DNA of 64,000 bases, from positions 1,325,980 through 1,389,979 of the forward strand of contig OZ037889.1 of assembly GCA_964035575.1 (NCBI GenBank). The letters run 5' to 3'. Made by a program: the position numbers and the translations under genes. Positions 32,201 through 37,564 of the stretch are shown here, in pieces. The notes under the pieces are model-generated. The model ran no database searches. It was not told the DNA's origin and was given only the letters and a program-made list of their open reading frames with translations. The DNA comes from Rhynchopus sp. YZ270_cl-10. Its lineage: Eukaryota; Euglenozoa; Diplonemea; Diplonemida; Diplonemidae. The first letter of the stretch is position 1. Each line of letters starts with the position of its first letter.

Positions 32201-33052
32201 ATGGATGATGATGAGCAGGAGCAGGAGGAGGACCTCGACACCGCGATGGAGGGGGCGGATCGCTCGCATTCTCTGTCAGTGGAAGGCATCCCTGACCAGA
32301 AGAAGCAAGCGAGGGTGAGGGAATTGCTGAGGGCGCAGAGCGAGGCTTGGATGTGGACGGAGGAGGAGCGGACGGAGAGGGGGGGTCTTTTCCCGTGCCT
32401 CACCATGGGGTCGCCGGTGCCTTCTTCTGTGACGAAGTGGATCTCCCTGTTCCACTACCGTCAGGGAGAGAAACAGGATGGCAGACCCTTGTTGTCACTC
32501 CCCCTCTCTACCGCTACTTTCACTCAGTGGTATGAGGTGATGAAGGTGGTGGGTTTGCATGAGTGGTCGGTTCAGGAAAAGTGCAAGGCAAAGTCGACGT
32601 TGCATGCCCTGACGGACAACCGGAGCAGTAGGGGGCAGGCCTTTGCAGCGGAGAGTACAAGGAGGGAGAATGAGGCACGAGCGGCTCGAGAGGGAATAGG
32701 CCGACAACCTCAAGCCTCCTCTTCTTCTTCTTCTTCCTCCACCTCTGCAGGCCGTGGCACTACAACCTCCATCGCCCAACCTGCAGTCTCCACTTCTTCC
32801 TCCTCCTCATCGGCAGGCCGTGGCAATGCAACCTCCTCCGCCCAACCTGCTCCTTCCCCAGCTCCCAAAGGACCCCAGCGCCATGCAGCTCAGGGTAGGT
32901 CCAACACGTCGAACGTGTTCACCGACTCAGTGGCACAGGCGACGCAGCATGTGCTCTCGCCCCAGGAGGTGCAGAGAGGGCGCAATGGTCGCGGTGGTGG
33001 ACAGAAGGGGAGACAGAGCGGAGGAAGGAAGGGGAACAAGGGGAAGAATTAG
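23297..33052 (+). CDS. LINE polyprotein: zinc fingers, RT, restriction-like endonuclease, two OTU-like domains
   Basis: 3,251 aa from ATG 23297 (the frame is open upstream, but without an ATG). Residues ~25-680 are a Ser/Asn-rich low-complexity region from CAG/CAA repeats. Hydrophobic segments follow at ~825-846, 905-948 and 961-983. OTU-like domain 1 has D1044-C1045 and H1162 (DSHFEAVE). A C2H2 finger starts at C1225 (CPFDGC...H..RH). The RT has motif A KIDYRNAF (D1651), motif B QRGAQQGDPLG and YLDD at 1736-1739. The endonuclease has Cys/His (C2058, C2061, GDHTFGC) and RPGD at 2123-2126 with D2142 (LDITHV). OTU-like domain 2 has D2384-C2385 and H2503 (GHYEPL). A Cys-rich finger lies at ~2552-2590, then a coiled coil and a basic RG-rich tail. 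RT and endonuclease calls are firm. The OTU calls rest on motif spacing, and the membrane segments are a reading of hydrophobicity. Confidence 0.9.
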   Translation: MRRKALLGALWVVLHVCISSSSRCYTNSSSNSSNSSNSSICYTSCNCSRSNNGSNKSSNSSNSSNSSNSSNSSNSSNSSNSSNSSNSSNSSNSSNSSNSSNNISCINSSSRSTNIRSGSFLCYNSFLISGRSPIPPLFYPKKRPLEPNNPSSCSFDSSNKNVCGGNKVKNCCHNNPHPPSPHDIPKKRQCMPNHISGCNCDSSKNEIFGVLGGVPVSPLVCSSSSKGLYSSSSNSRLYSFFTSSSKGFSSSGSNSRSNSRHNSSLNSSSNGFCSSKSVSKSSSSSSSSSSSNSRHNNSFNCSSKDFCSSSSNSRSNSRHNSSFNSSSNGFCGSSSNGGSSSVSNSSSSSSSNSRHNSSLNSSSNGFCSSSSNSVSKSSSSYRHNSSFISSSKDFCGSSSNGRSNSSSNSRLSSSFNSSSKDFCSSVSNSRSSSSSNSRHNSSLNSSSNGFCSSSSNSVSKSSSSNRHNSSFISSSKDFCGSSSNGRSNSSSNSRLNSSFNSSSKDFCSSGSNSRSNSVSKSSSSSSSNSRHNSSFNCSSKDFGSSSSNSRSNSRLSSSFNSSSKDFCSSVSNSRSSSSSNSRHNSSLNSSSNGFCSSSSNSVSKSSSSNRHNSRHNSSFISSSKDFCGSSSNGRSNSSSNSRLNSSFNSSSIDFCSSSSNSRSNSSTNINSRRSNNNLGGGERGMLVFGVSLEGREGQSGCVMMRGWQKGCVQIEFWFDWWCNLWEVFTSLRQPDPCWVVEAPEWGVFVSFAVLDLWKDRRAPTLSHLILWLVGRRTRRTRRGHRSLNWTKSQAGRLRRRKAPCNRPPSPAAHPVFRRIRVADALRGALQCVAIWVLVFVGSELGRSAPHVLGCALFRDAEVLGVGLLRGLCRVRRGWRWLEGASERVRRWTGGIRVAASLVRASVVGQLSVCAAEWVWVAWSAGGCLAGFVALVGVARPLGWVLLLEVRRVAARRWTRRIGMAFGMLVVSLLVLLSLLWRAVTPWDLRPAPADPEHPISLSPFALTGGCANVNAPAYTEQAVSVDATLAKFGAKRIPNVSTNDCGYVALHLWDHDTQPDVRAMRKQLYDTAVEVSNRLVQVLGSQEAMTEFANGVTGEAHLNHLGLQLTATASRINIVVVQASEENPLVRITPGSKRVAKSYAESFQAKLPTVVIALCDSHFEAVELVPEVGKTKEGMAEKMRKEARQAVLDTAHLDGIIPTNTTTTAPLATKLGHINADRVFCPFDGCRAGILSSSDAVGGLSRKGLLQHMRRHQADGAYIPDELLGHLGMSRCANDQCDMLLPQSKEVCNTCTVHFGEEGFTAPSPSSRGMLTDQDDLPSFEVMGTTRIQLKGGCPDKHLQLYSELFLRVLMDILEYQDEVAWKRLALFFTVLHRTRTERGGKDQERRLTSTWGKDLEAWKAGQYVALWEQTVEERKPRPSGWSDEDTDEGRRKRTIAKARAGLPSQAMSCATSDGLAPQTPATLEKLQTKHPAAADSKALEQADWPQPQEVPPVTVVEVMKALRSMPKSSAAGPSNVTGAHLRTLCLQRRAKGTLAALAAVLTSLARGNAPVEVAEFFAGANLVALRKPAKGPGLEEDVRPIAVGDTLRRLVGKILSARVRVPARTLLLRGNQVGVATARGAAVATDVISQYAVRNRGKGKVILKIDYRNAFNCVDRLSMLRAVDANLPELAPWVRWCYLEPSSLYYGGDTIRSQRGAQQGDPLGPLLFSLTIHQMALELKGHPGLDGTLWYLDDGSLRGSPKAVFEAYQVLRTRSSELGLEVNANKCELISTGGVSKEDLEAVGFTLNEGGQDAMGEGGFRLLDVDGFDFLGIPIGSAAFCEEYMARKVDDSRRNLEALVDLGDSQAAFYVLRYCEGYCRMVFYMRGIPQCAEYLTAFDDLIDRCLAALLHDPDGALPELARAQAALPVALGGLGIRRTVDHRTAASLASQSGNLQLSQALDPAFTWDEERWNSAAEEYNSRVPVAFHVDRAQPKKILEQQSLSSAVIDAQADKLMQQLCMRDRARMKSLLLPLSGTYLTATPSARNQMSSADFAVVTRFRLGVAIHAEGTTCSACQGGQKRVVMDSFGDHTFGCPYAKHRVARHNALRDSVYRAAQGAGLDPALEETVRVDLESKKRPGDVYLPVGVAENGPRCLDITHVCPTLPSYRTGASKFVGWSAKNQGQVKREKHERDLNKINTKFSPIVFEAFGGAGDEANLLIAQLGGLTTGQTSHLTGSAELRIRESIAVAYQKKVASSFLERGAMCVGIATLKREPCVEVDVAPSAEDMDRFGRRSAGAVEPLCDDANPDDDMSRPAPDRSEEQQGKRKRDVKPDHVEPPRKRTGRFDSATVIPEGPGLDVVREWEFLRECPAAQRPRATEQAAKLGASKVTWSFVAGDCAFEALLFATGRTDLSVEGLRQAAVKKVQGRADLSSAAVPNFGVWQRLMTSGDRGDERTWADAIAVAGAGEALEVSVVILNEFARPSLMVPRKRPKAVVLLLHSGDQDAADGSGSIPGHYEPLTMDPALQQHILSFEATGGKGECQSERPMAFVGAREAEASNTFLQCEQCSKLFDASDAHFCCHTCGGLACLHCAQGSKHCPLSQIGRAEYFSALSFLHSNVPAQAASAEGSGDPPPKRAPSPAVPAPEGEDVEEVDTPMAGEEGQQAEQKQQKHEKQRKQQKQQQQKADQEKKEALQRASDAWQQALEVRREHRRSWGPDLAALRGTFGDRQQELSRFLEEQNVRLDQAKAADRHRVEELTARHKRELAEDAKRMHAQYLEDCDRHPEAGESLRAEYDRQRCERHYAIAAKHESEQKATTLVLTAVNLSRQLEAERMVAYGRCFGVVCEGRLFLPCHAVRRAVGDDPEGLEPDCVGDWMALFGPQGASPCPGEFLYCWATQQPWSGNGEGDGDCPESVVARQAVRKIAGEAGYCDTWGKTSAVIVVREGRVSWGTPSRDQLEEEVGRQAEAADTEVRVKVEEMDDDEQEQEEDLDTAMEGADRSHSLSVEGIPDQKKQARVRELLRAQSEAWMWTEEERTERGGLFPCLTMGSPVPSSVTKWISLFHYRQGEKQDGRPLLSLPLSTATFTQWYEVMKVVGLHEWSVQEKCKAKSTLHALTDNRSSRGQAFAAESTRRENEARAAREGIGRQPQASSSSSSSSTSAGRGTTTSIAQPAVSTSSSSSSAGRGNATSSAQPAPSPAPKGPQRHAAQGRSNTSNVFTDSVAQATQHVLSPQEVQRGRNGRGGGQKGRQSGGRKGNKGKN
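23378..25325 (+). repeat. CAG/CAA-derived low-complexity coding region
   Basis: Pure (CAGCAA)-type repeats (23461-23600) pass into imperfect ~60-bp repeats built on CAGCAGTTCCAA. Only the Ser/Asn frame is stop-free for the full 2 kb; the Gln and Ala frames meet TAA/TAG at several repeat copies. This favours real translation of the Ser/Asn frame, or very recent expansion. Confidence 0.8.
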
Positions 33053-34002
33053 AGTGAGAGTTAGAGGGTGAGAGTGTGTGTATAGAAGCGTGTAGAGAAT
33101 GACAGTTTGCCCCATGTTTATTTTTAACCCTTTTTATTTTGTGTTTTTTGTTCTTTTCATCCTTTGGGGTTTGCCCCCCCCTTTCCCCCCTTTCCGCCCC
33201 CCTTCCTTTTTGTTAATATTTTTGGTTGGCTGCTGGCTAGGACGGGTCTACCCCAGCGACGGCCCTTACCCCTTGGACGAGGCTCTGAGGGTAGAGGGCA
33301 GTCTTGGAGTAAGACCTGTCTAAGAGCCAGGCCAGTGGCATCAGGAGCCATTGGGCCACTTTTATAGATTGTGCAGTAGAGTAGAGTTTGTACAGAACTC
33401 TTGTCCTTTGAGTTTCTTTTTTCACTCCTTTAGTTTTTCATTTTTACCTTGTGAAGGTCAATTTCAATTTTTCATTTTTCAAAACCACCACAGGTAAGCA
33501 CGAGACCCACCATTGTTGTTGTTGATTTTGTTGTGCGTTATTGTTGTTTTCCCCTTTGGGTGTCAGTCAGTCGGGTCAGGTCACACTTACAGAAGTTCTC
33601 AAAAATTTTCACCAAAAAGAAAACTACTAAAAAGATTATGGAACTTCCTTTTTATTTGTTTGTGTGTTACAGAGGAAACGGCTCACTCAATCCCCTCCTT
33701 CTCCTCTCCTCCCCTCCCCAAGACAAAGCAAAATAAAACTACACCGGTAGACAGAGCAACCCTCCCGTCCCATCCCCTCCCCTTTTCCTTTTGGGAAAAA
33801 TTGCACTCACATACGACCCTTTTGCTTATTTGCAGGGAAGTGTTGGTTGTAGTTGTCCCACATGCTTTCTATTTTAGTGCCACTAACTGTGTTTTCAGGC
33901 ACTGTCTTGCCAGTACAATAGTAAAGTGCCCTTGTCTGGACATCTAGCTGTTTACATACTCGCTTGACTAGTAAGTACCCCCTCTGTCACTGGATGTAGA
34001 TA

Positions 34003-34004
<2 letters not shown>
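33053..34004 (+). other. LINE 3' untranslated region (full-length copy)
   Basis: About 950 nt, nearly identical to 9638-10585. Small length differences occur in C/T-rich tracts. It ends GATGTAGATAAT directly before the poly(A). No gene or RNA structure was recognised. Confidence 0.85.
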
Positions 34005-34053
<49 letters not shown>

Positions 34054-34057
34054 GGTT

Positions 34058-34079
34058 TCGAAAGAGACTGGCCTTTTTT
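34058..34079 (+). pseudogene. SL RNA: SL RNA gene 5, 3' part beyond the LINE
   Basis: TCGAAAGAGACTGGCC plus T6. With the duplicated ATGGCCGGTT (34048-34057) this forms the 3' hairpin of the interrupted SL gene whose exon is at 22891. Confidence 0.93.
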
Positions 34080-34139
34080 ACGTTAGCATGATTGTCTTTG
34101 TGTGTCTTTGTGCAAAGCAAAAAAAAAACACACACAAGA

Positions 34140-34406
34140 AGTGAGGATCTTCAAAACCACTCTTTGAGGTGGACCAAAGGCACCTTCAACTTCTGTGTTG
34201 ATGTGTTGTCCGTGTTAGTCTACTGTCCTGTTTGCGGCCTTGGTGTAAACCAGGGCAACAATCAGAGTGAAATGGGGTGAACCGGGCCAGGCTGGTCTCA
34301 CAGAGCAGCTCATAACTCCTGCAGTGGACAGTTCAAGGATCGCAGCACAGAGCAGAGTGAGGGTGTTTCCAACTCAATGGCTTGAACTGGAGAAGCGTTT
34401 CTTTTT
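34140..34406 (+). ncRNA. SRP RNA (7SL)-like RNA
   Basis: SRP RNA is the scaffold of the signal recognition particle. The S-domain signature is visible: ACCAGGGCAAC, then GGGGTGAACCGGGCCAGG (34274-34291), then AGAGCAGCTCATAACTCC and GGATCGC. These correspond to ACCAGGUUGCC, GGGGUGAACCGGCCCAGG, GGAGCAGGUCAAAACUCC and GGAUCGC of vertebrate 7SL helices 6-8. A T-tract at about 34401-34407 could end RNA polymerase III transcription. The 5' end is not defined; about 265 nt is a guess from the usual length of short protist SRP RNAs. It lies between SL genes 5 and 6. A covariance-model search would settle the call. Confidence 0.68.
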
Positions 34407-34514
34407 TACATTTTTCCATGTGAACATTGTTTCCACATCACCATACACATGTGTTGTTGATACACCCCACCACGTTGCCCAGACCATTCCTACCCACATT
34501 ATTCACCACAAGTG

Positions 34515-34526
34515 GCATGTTTACCA
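34515..34526 (+). promoter_or_regulatory. -48 promoter box, SL gene 6
   Basis: GCATGTTTACCA, the most diverged copy (core GTTTAC at 34519), still exactly 48 nt before the exon at 34567. Confidence 0.65.
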
Positions 34527-34566
34527 GTACATGTTGGTGCTTAGAGCAATGTTAAGAAAAAGGGCA

Positions 34567-34685
34567 ACCAACGATTTCTAAAGCTACAGTTTCTGTACTT
34601 CATTGGTATGGAAGCATGAAGATTATATTCTTCTCACACAACTTTGTCAAAACATGGCCAGTCTCGAAAGAGACTGGCCTTTTTT
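34567..34685 (+). ncRNA. SL RNA: SL RNA gene 6
   Basis: Exon 34567-34605 (identical 39 nt), donor GTATGG at 34606, stem II GAAGATTATATTCTTC, CAACTTTGTC, the 3' hairpin GGCCAGTCTC...GACTGGCC and T6 at 34680-34685. It looks complete, although its upstream box is the weakest of the six. Confidence 0.95.
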
Positions 34686-34812
34686 ATGTCACCATGAGAA
34701 AAAAACATTCACACATACGATGCATGTACAAAGTGCACAGGTGTGTGTGTCACCCTGACCCACCTCCAACAAGACAATCCTGTCTTGTTTTCCCATACTC
34801 TTCATATGTTTG

Positions 34813-34975
34813 GGTGCTAAGTTAGTGTGCTACTTCGAAACCAAACAACTCGTTCAGCAACAGCTAAAACTTGAAAAGATCTTCTGTCTAGGAAATTCTT
34901 TACAATTTTTATGATGCGGTCCTGCTGTTGGGCCTGATGTGGCCCAAAGGCGGAACTACTCTCATATGATGTAAA
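34813..34975 (+). ncRNA. Candidate Sm-class small RNA, unidentified
   Basis: The upstream sequence 34755-34812 resembles the U6 upstream region (CTGACCCACCTCCAACAAG, CCTGTCTTGT). The stretch contains a good Sm-type site, CAATTTTTATG (34898-34908), followed by a strong hairpin TTGGGCC-TGATGT-GGCCCAA (about 34927-34946). It contains neither the U1 5' end (ACUUACC) nor the U4 pairing sequence (UUGCGC). It could be an unrecognised snRNA or just spacer. Confidence 0.3.
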
Positions 34976-35356
34976 TCCCGTACAATCGTACAGAATATTA
35001 CCCATGATGATATTATTCTTACATTAGCGTGTAACACTAATTCTGACTGCGTTCTATTTCACACTTCAAATATTAGAACTGGATGTGGGGCTGCCAGTTT
35101 ACTGGTGGTCCCGATCCAGCACACAACGCAAGCACCCTTTTTTATATTTCCCCACCCAGCACCCCCCTGTGTCTGTGTCATTGCCTAAAAAATCATCACC
35201 TTTTACAGGCTTCCTTGTGGGGAGCGTTCTGTCAAGCAAAAGTGATGAAGAATGACAGGGGCGAGTTTTCTCGTGAAATGCTTTGAAGCCTCTGACATTG
35301 AGAGGCTCGCTCCGACCTCTGTTTTTAATAACCCACATCACAGCGGTAACCACTGT
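34976..35356. other. Spacer with one weak small-RNA candidate
   Basis: No gene was recognised. An AGGCTTCCTT at 35207 resembles the -48 box and would predict a start near 35257. From there, GCGAG-TTTT-CTCGT and GCCTCTGACATTGAGAGGC hairpins and a GTTTTTAAT tract follow. No match to a known RNA was seen. Confidence 0.3.
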
Positions 35357-36333
35357 GTATGTATGGTATGTATGGTATGTATGGTATGTATGGTATGTAT
35401 GGTATGTATGGTATGTATGGTATGTATGGTATGTATGGTATGTATGGTATGTATGGTATGTATGGTATGTATGGTATGTATGGTATGTATGGTATGTATG
35501 GTATGTATGGTATGTATGGTATGTATGGTATGTATGGTATGTATGGTATGTATGGTATGTATGGTATGTATGGTATGTATGGTATGTATGGTATGTATGG
35601 TATGTATGGTATGTATGGTATGTATGGTATGTATGGTATGTATGGTATGTATGGTATGTATGGTATGTATGGTATGTATGGTATGTATGGTATGTATGGT
35701 ATGTATGGTATGTATGGTATGTATGGTATGTATGGTATGTATGGTATGTATGGTATGTATGGTATGTATGGTATGTATGGTATGTATGGTATGTATGGTA
35801 TGTATGGTATGTATGGTATGTATGGTATGTATGGTATGTATGGTATGTATGGTATGTATGGTATGTATGGTATGTATGGTATGTATGGTATGTATGGTAT
35901 GTATGGTATGTATGGTATGTATGGTATGTATGGTATGTATGGTATGTATGGTATGTATGGTATGTATGGTATGTATGGTATGTATGGTATGTATGGTATG
36001 TATGGTATGTATGGTATGTATGGTATGTATGGTATGTATGGTATGTATGGTATGTATGGTATGTATGGTATGTATGGTATGTATGGTATGTATGGTATGT
36101 ATGGTATGTATGGTATGTATGGTATGTATGGTATGTATGGTATGTATGGTATGTATGGTATGTATGGTATGTATGGTATGTATGGTATGTATGGTATGTA
36201 TGGTATGTATGGTATGTATGGTATGTATGGTATGTATGGTATGTATGGTATGTATGGTATGTATGGTATGTATGGTATGTATGGTATGTATGGTATGTAT
36301 GGTATGTATGGTATGTATGGTATGTATGGTATG
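35357..36333. repeat. (GTATGTATG)n microsatellite, ~108 copies
   Basis: A perfect 9-bp repeat of 977 bp that begins in CACTGTGTATG and ends GGTATGCC, 38 bp past the 3' end of the minus-strand U2 gene. All six frames are open because the unit has no stop codon; the long frames here are not genes. Confidence 0.97.
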
Positions 36334-36370
36334 CCTTTGTGTGTGTTTGTTTTTGTTTTGTTAAAAAAGA

Positions 36371-36558
36371 GGGTATGCCACTCCTGGATGTTGTGCAGCT
36401 CCAGGGCAACATGTGTGAACGGACCAGGTTGCCCTGGCGACCCGTCACCCCAATGAGAAATTGCGTTAATATCATCAGTGCACAAGGCACTGTATCAGAT
36501 ATTAAGCTGATAAGAACAGATAATACACTTGATCTTAGCCAAAAGGCCGAGAAGGTAT
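36371..36558 (-). ncRNA. U2: U2 spliceosomal snRNA
   Basis: U2 pairs with the intron branch site and with U6. Read on the minus strand, it starts ATACCTTCTCGGCCTTTTGG and continues CTAAGATCAAGTGTATTATC and TGTTCTTATCAGCTTAATAT, the conserved 5' half of U2. A stem IIb hairpin CAGTGC-CTTGT-GCACTG follows, then a CAATTTCTC region as a weak Sm-like site, a CCAGG...CCTGG stem and the terminal stem IV CCTGGAGCTGCACAACATCCAGG-type hairpin. The length from the box-predicted start is 188 nt, the usual size. The branch-site-pairing segment reads GUAUUA instead of the usual GUAGUA. A promoter box lies 48 nt upstream. Confidence 0.96.
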
Positions 36559-36598
36559 GACCTCTTTTTAGTCCATACCGAATTCGACACCCATGTAC

Positions 36599-36610
36599 AG
36601 GGAAGAATGG
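36599..36610 (-). promoter_or_regulatory. -48 promoter box, U2
   Basis: On the minus strand CCATTCTTCCCT, with TCTTCC starting at 36606, 48 nt before the U2 5' end. It is followed by GTACATGGGTGT, much as the SL boxes are followed by AACATGTTGG. Confidence 0.75.
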
Positions 36611-36664
36611 TGGTTATCAATCTTACTAGGAAACAACAAGGCAAGCAGATTACACACCCATGTA

Positions 36665-36676
36665 CAGGAAGCATGG
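36665..36676 (-). promoter_or_regulatory. Second, duplicated box upstream of U2
   Basis: Minus strand CCATGCTTCCTG, then TACATGGGTGTG. This is a ~66-bp-offset duplicate of the U2 box region. No RNA begins 48 nt downstream of it. It sits between the U4 3' end and U2 and may be a remnant or an auxiliary element. Confidence 0.5.
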
Positions 36677-36701
36677 TGATGATCAATCTTATTAAAAACA
36701 A

Positions 36702-36843
36702 GGCCGCCGAAGCAGCTACACAAATTGCCAATGTGGCAACGCCGAAGCGGCCCATGGCGGGAATTGGGTAGTTTTCAACCAGCAATCTCTCCACAGCGTC
36801 CCTATTTGGTCATTGCTTATGGAATTATCCCGAGCGCAAGAAT
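36702..36843 (-). ncRNA. U4: U4 spliceosomal snRNA
   Basis: U4 chaperones U6 before spliceosome activation. The minus strand begins ATTCTTGCGCTCGGG, which contains the U6 stem II partner. A 5' stem-loop with a kink-turn pattern follows: AATGACC-AAATA-GGGACG, where CC/GG replace the usual GG/CC as a compensatory pair. Then come GATTGCTGGTTGAAAAC (U6 stem I), CCCAATTCCCGCCATGGG, and TTGCCACATTGGCAATTTGTG, where CAATTTGTG is the Sm site. The terminal hairpin is GCTGC-TTCG-GCGGC. The length of 142 nt is close to that of other U4 RNAs. The start is exactly 48 nt below its promoter-box core. Confidence 0.94.
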
Positions 36844-36883
36844 ACCTCCTTTTCTCCCAGTCGTGTCACAAAGCTATGTCAAC

Positions 36884-36895
36884 AGGGAAGCGTGT
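36884..36895 (-). promoter_or_regulatory. -48 promoter box, U4
   Basis: Minus strand ACACGCTTCCCT, with the core GCTTCC starting at 36891, 48 nt before the U4 5' end. Confidence 0.75.
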
Positions 36896-36901
36896 TGGGG
36901 T

Positions 36902-37312
36902 GGTAACATAAAGACACCACGTAAAGCTAACACACCAGAACTACCACCACCAATGTGCCTCCCTGTAGACATCTGTGCAGCCGATAGGTGGAACAAACAA
37001 GGGCAAGACTGTACTCTACACAGGATCTGTTTTTGAGTGCATTCGTGTTGAAGATTGTTTTCTTCGGCACAAGACCAAAGCTGGATGATGACATAGGTTG
37101 GGCATGTGCAGCATGAGCACTTGCGATGATTGTCACATACTTCTTGTATTGTTTTGTCTCTCCCCTGTATGGCGCAGGGAAGAGTACCAGGCACAGCCCT
37201 TCCACTTACAGCTTGTTTTTAAGAAAAACCTCAAAAAAGGCTTCACATTACTTTTTTCACCTTCAAGGACATCTTGATCAATCAAGAAGTTACCACACTA
37301 TCCTCGCTCTCA
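36902..37312. other. Spacer between U4 and U5
   Basis: No gene was recognised. On the minus strand, CTCTTCCC (core at 37183) resembles the promoter box and would predict a start near 37135. Downstream of it there is a nested hairpin, TTGTG..GAAGA-AAACAA-TCTTC..CACGA (about 37030-37065). It resembles no snRNA I know. Confidence 0.3.
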
Positions 37313-37324
37313 ACATGCTTCCAT
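37313..37324 (+). promoter_or_regulatory. -48 promoter box, U5
   Basis: ACATGCTTCCAT, with the core at 37317, 48 nt before the U5 5' end at 37365. Confidence 0.75.
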
Positions 37325-37364
37325 GTGTAGCAAAGTGCATACAGCAATAGAACAAAACAGAGCC

Positions 37365-37475
37365 ATATCACGGTTCTTGCCCATATCGAACTCATCTTTC
37401 GCCTTTTACTAAAGATGACCGTGGGTAAGAGCCACTAAGTGAAAGCATAATTTTTGAAGGGGCCTTTGTGTCTCA
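37365..37475 (+). ncRNA. U5: U5 spliceosomal snRNA
   Basis: U5 aligns the two exons during splicing through loop I. The invariant loop CGCCTTTTACT (37400-37410) is closed by a perfect stem CATCTTT/AAAGATG. Below it, GGTTCTTGCCC pairs with GGGTAAGAGCC. A consensus Sm site AATTTTTGA lies at 37449-37457 and a short 3' segment follows. The 5' end ATATCACGG aligns with position 1 of other U5 RNAs when loop I is used as anchor, and the same base is predicted by the -48 box. The 3' end is approximate. Confidence 0.95.
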
Positions 37476-37499
37476 TCTGTTTTTAAGTCTTGACAACCA

Positions 37500-37511
37500 C
37501 TACGCTTCCCT
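37500..37511 (+). promoter_or_regulatory. Orphan -48 box next to the (AAACCCGC)n junction
   Basis: CTACGCTTCCCT, with the core at 37504. It predicts an RNA start at 37552, where the sequence is GGTTACATACCTC and then enters an (AAACCCGC)n array at 37565. A downstream RNA gene may have been lost or displaced here. Confidence 0.4.
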
Positions 37512-37564
37512 GAAGGTGTTGGAGTTTCGCATGTTGTTAAACTCAGCTAGAGGTTACATACCTC

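Larger units (their letters stand above)
22986..34047 (+). mobile_element. Full-length LINE inserted in SL RNA gene 5
   Basis: An 11,062-bp non-LTR retrotransposon. Order: seven 17-bp 5' repeats (22986-23104), a short 5' UTR with a pyrimidine tract, one 3,251-codon frame (23297-33052), a 3' UTR and a 43-nt poly(A) (34005-34047). The target-site duplication is ATGGCCGGTT (22976-22985 and 34048-34057). It lies in the same orientation as the SL gene. 5' tandem repeats, a restriction-like endonuclease downstream of the RT and residence in an SL gene together recall SLACS, CZAR and CRE of kinetoplastids. Clade placement needs an RT tree. It appears complete and young. Confidence 0.95.

Noticed and set aside
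35099-36560. Open frames of 365-463 aa in the GTATGTATG repeat
   Set aside because: All six frames are open because the repeat lacks stops; no sequence beyond the repeat supports coding.
20860-37560. tRNA and 5S rRNA genes in the small-RNA cluster
   Set aside because: No A/B-box cloverleaf and no 5S-like sequence could be seen by eye; a covariance search could still find a diverged one.
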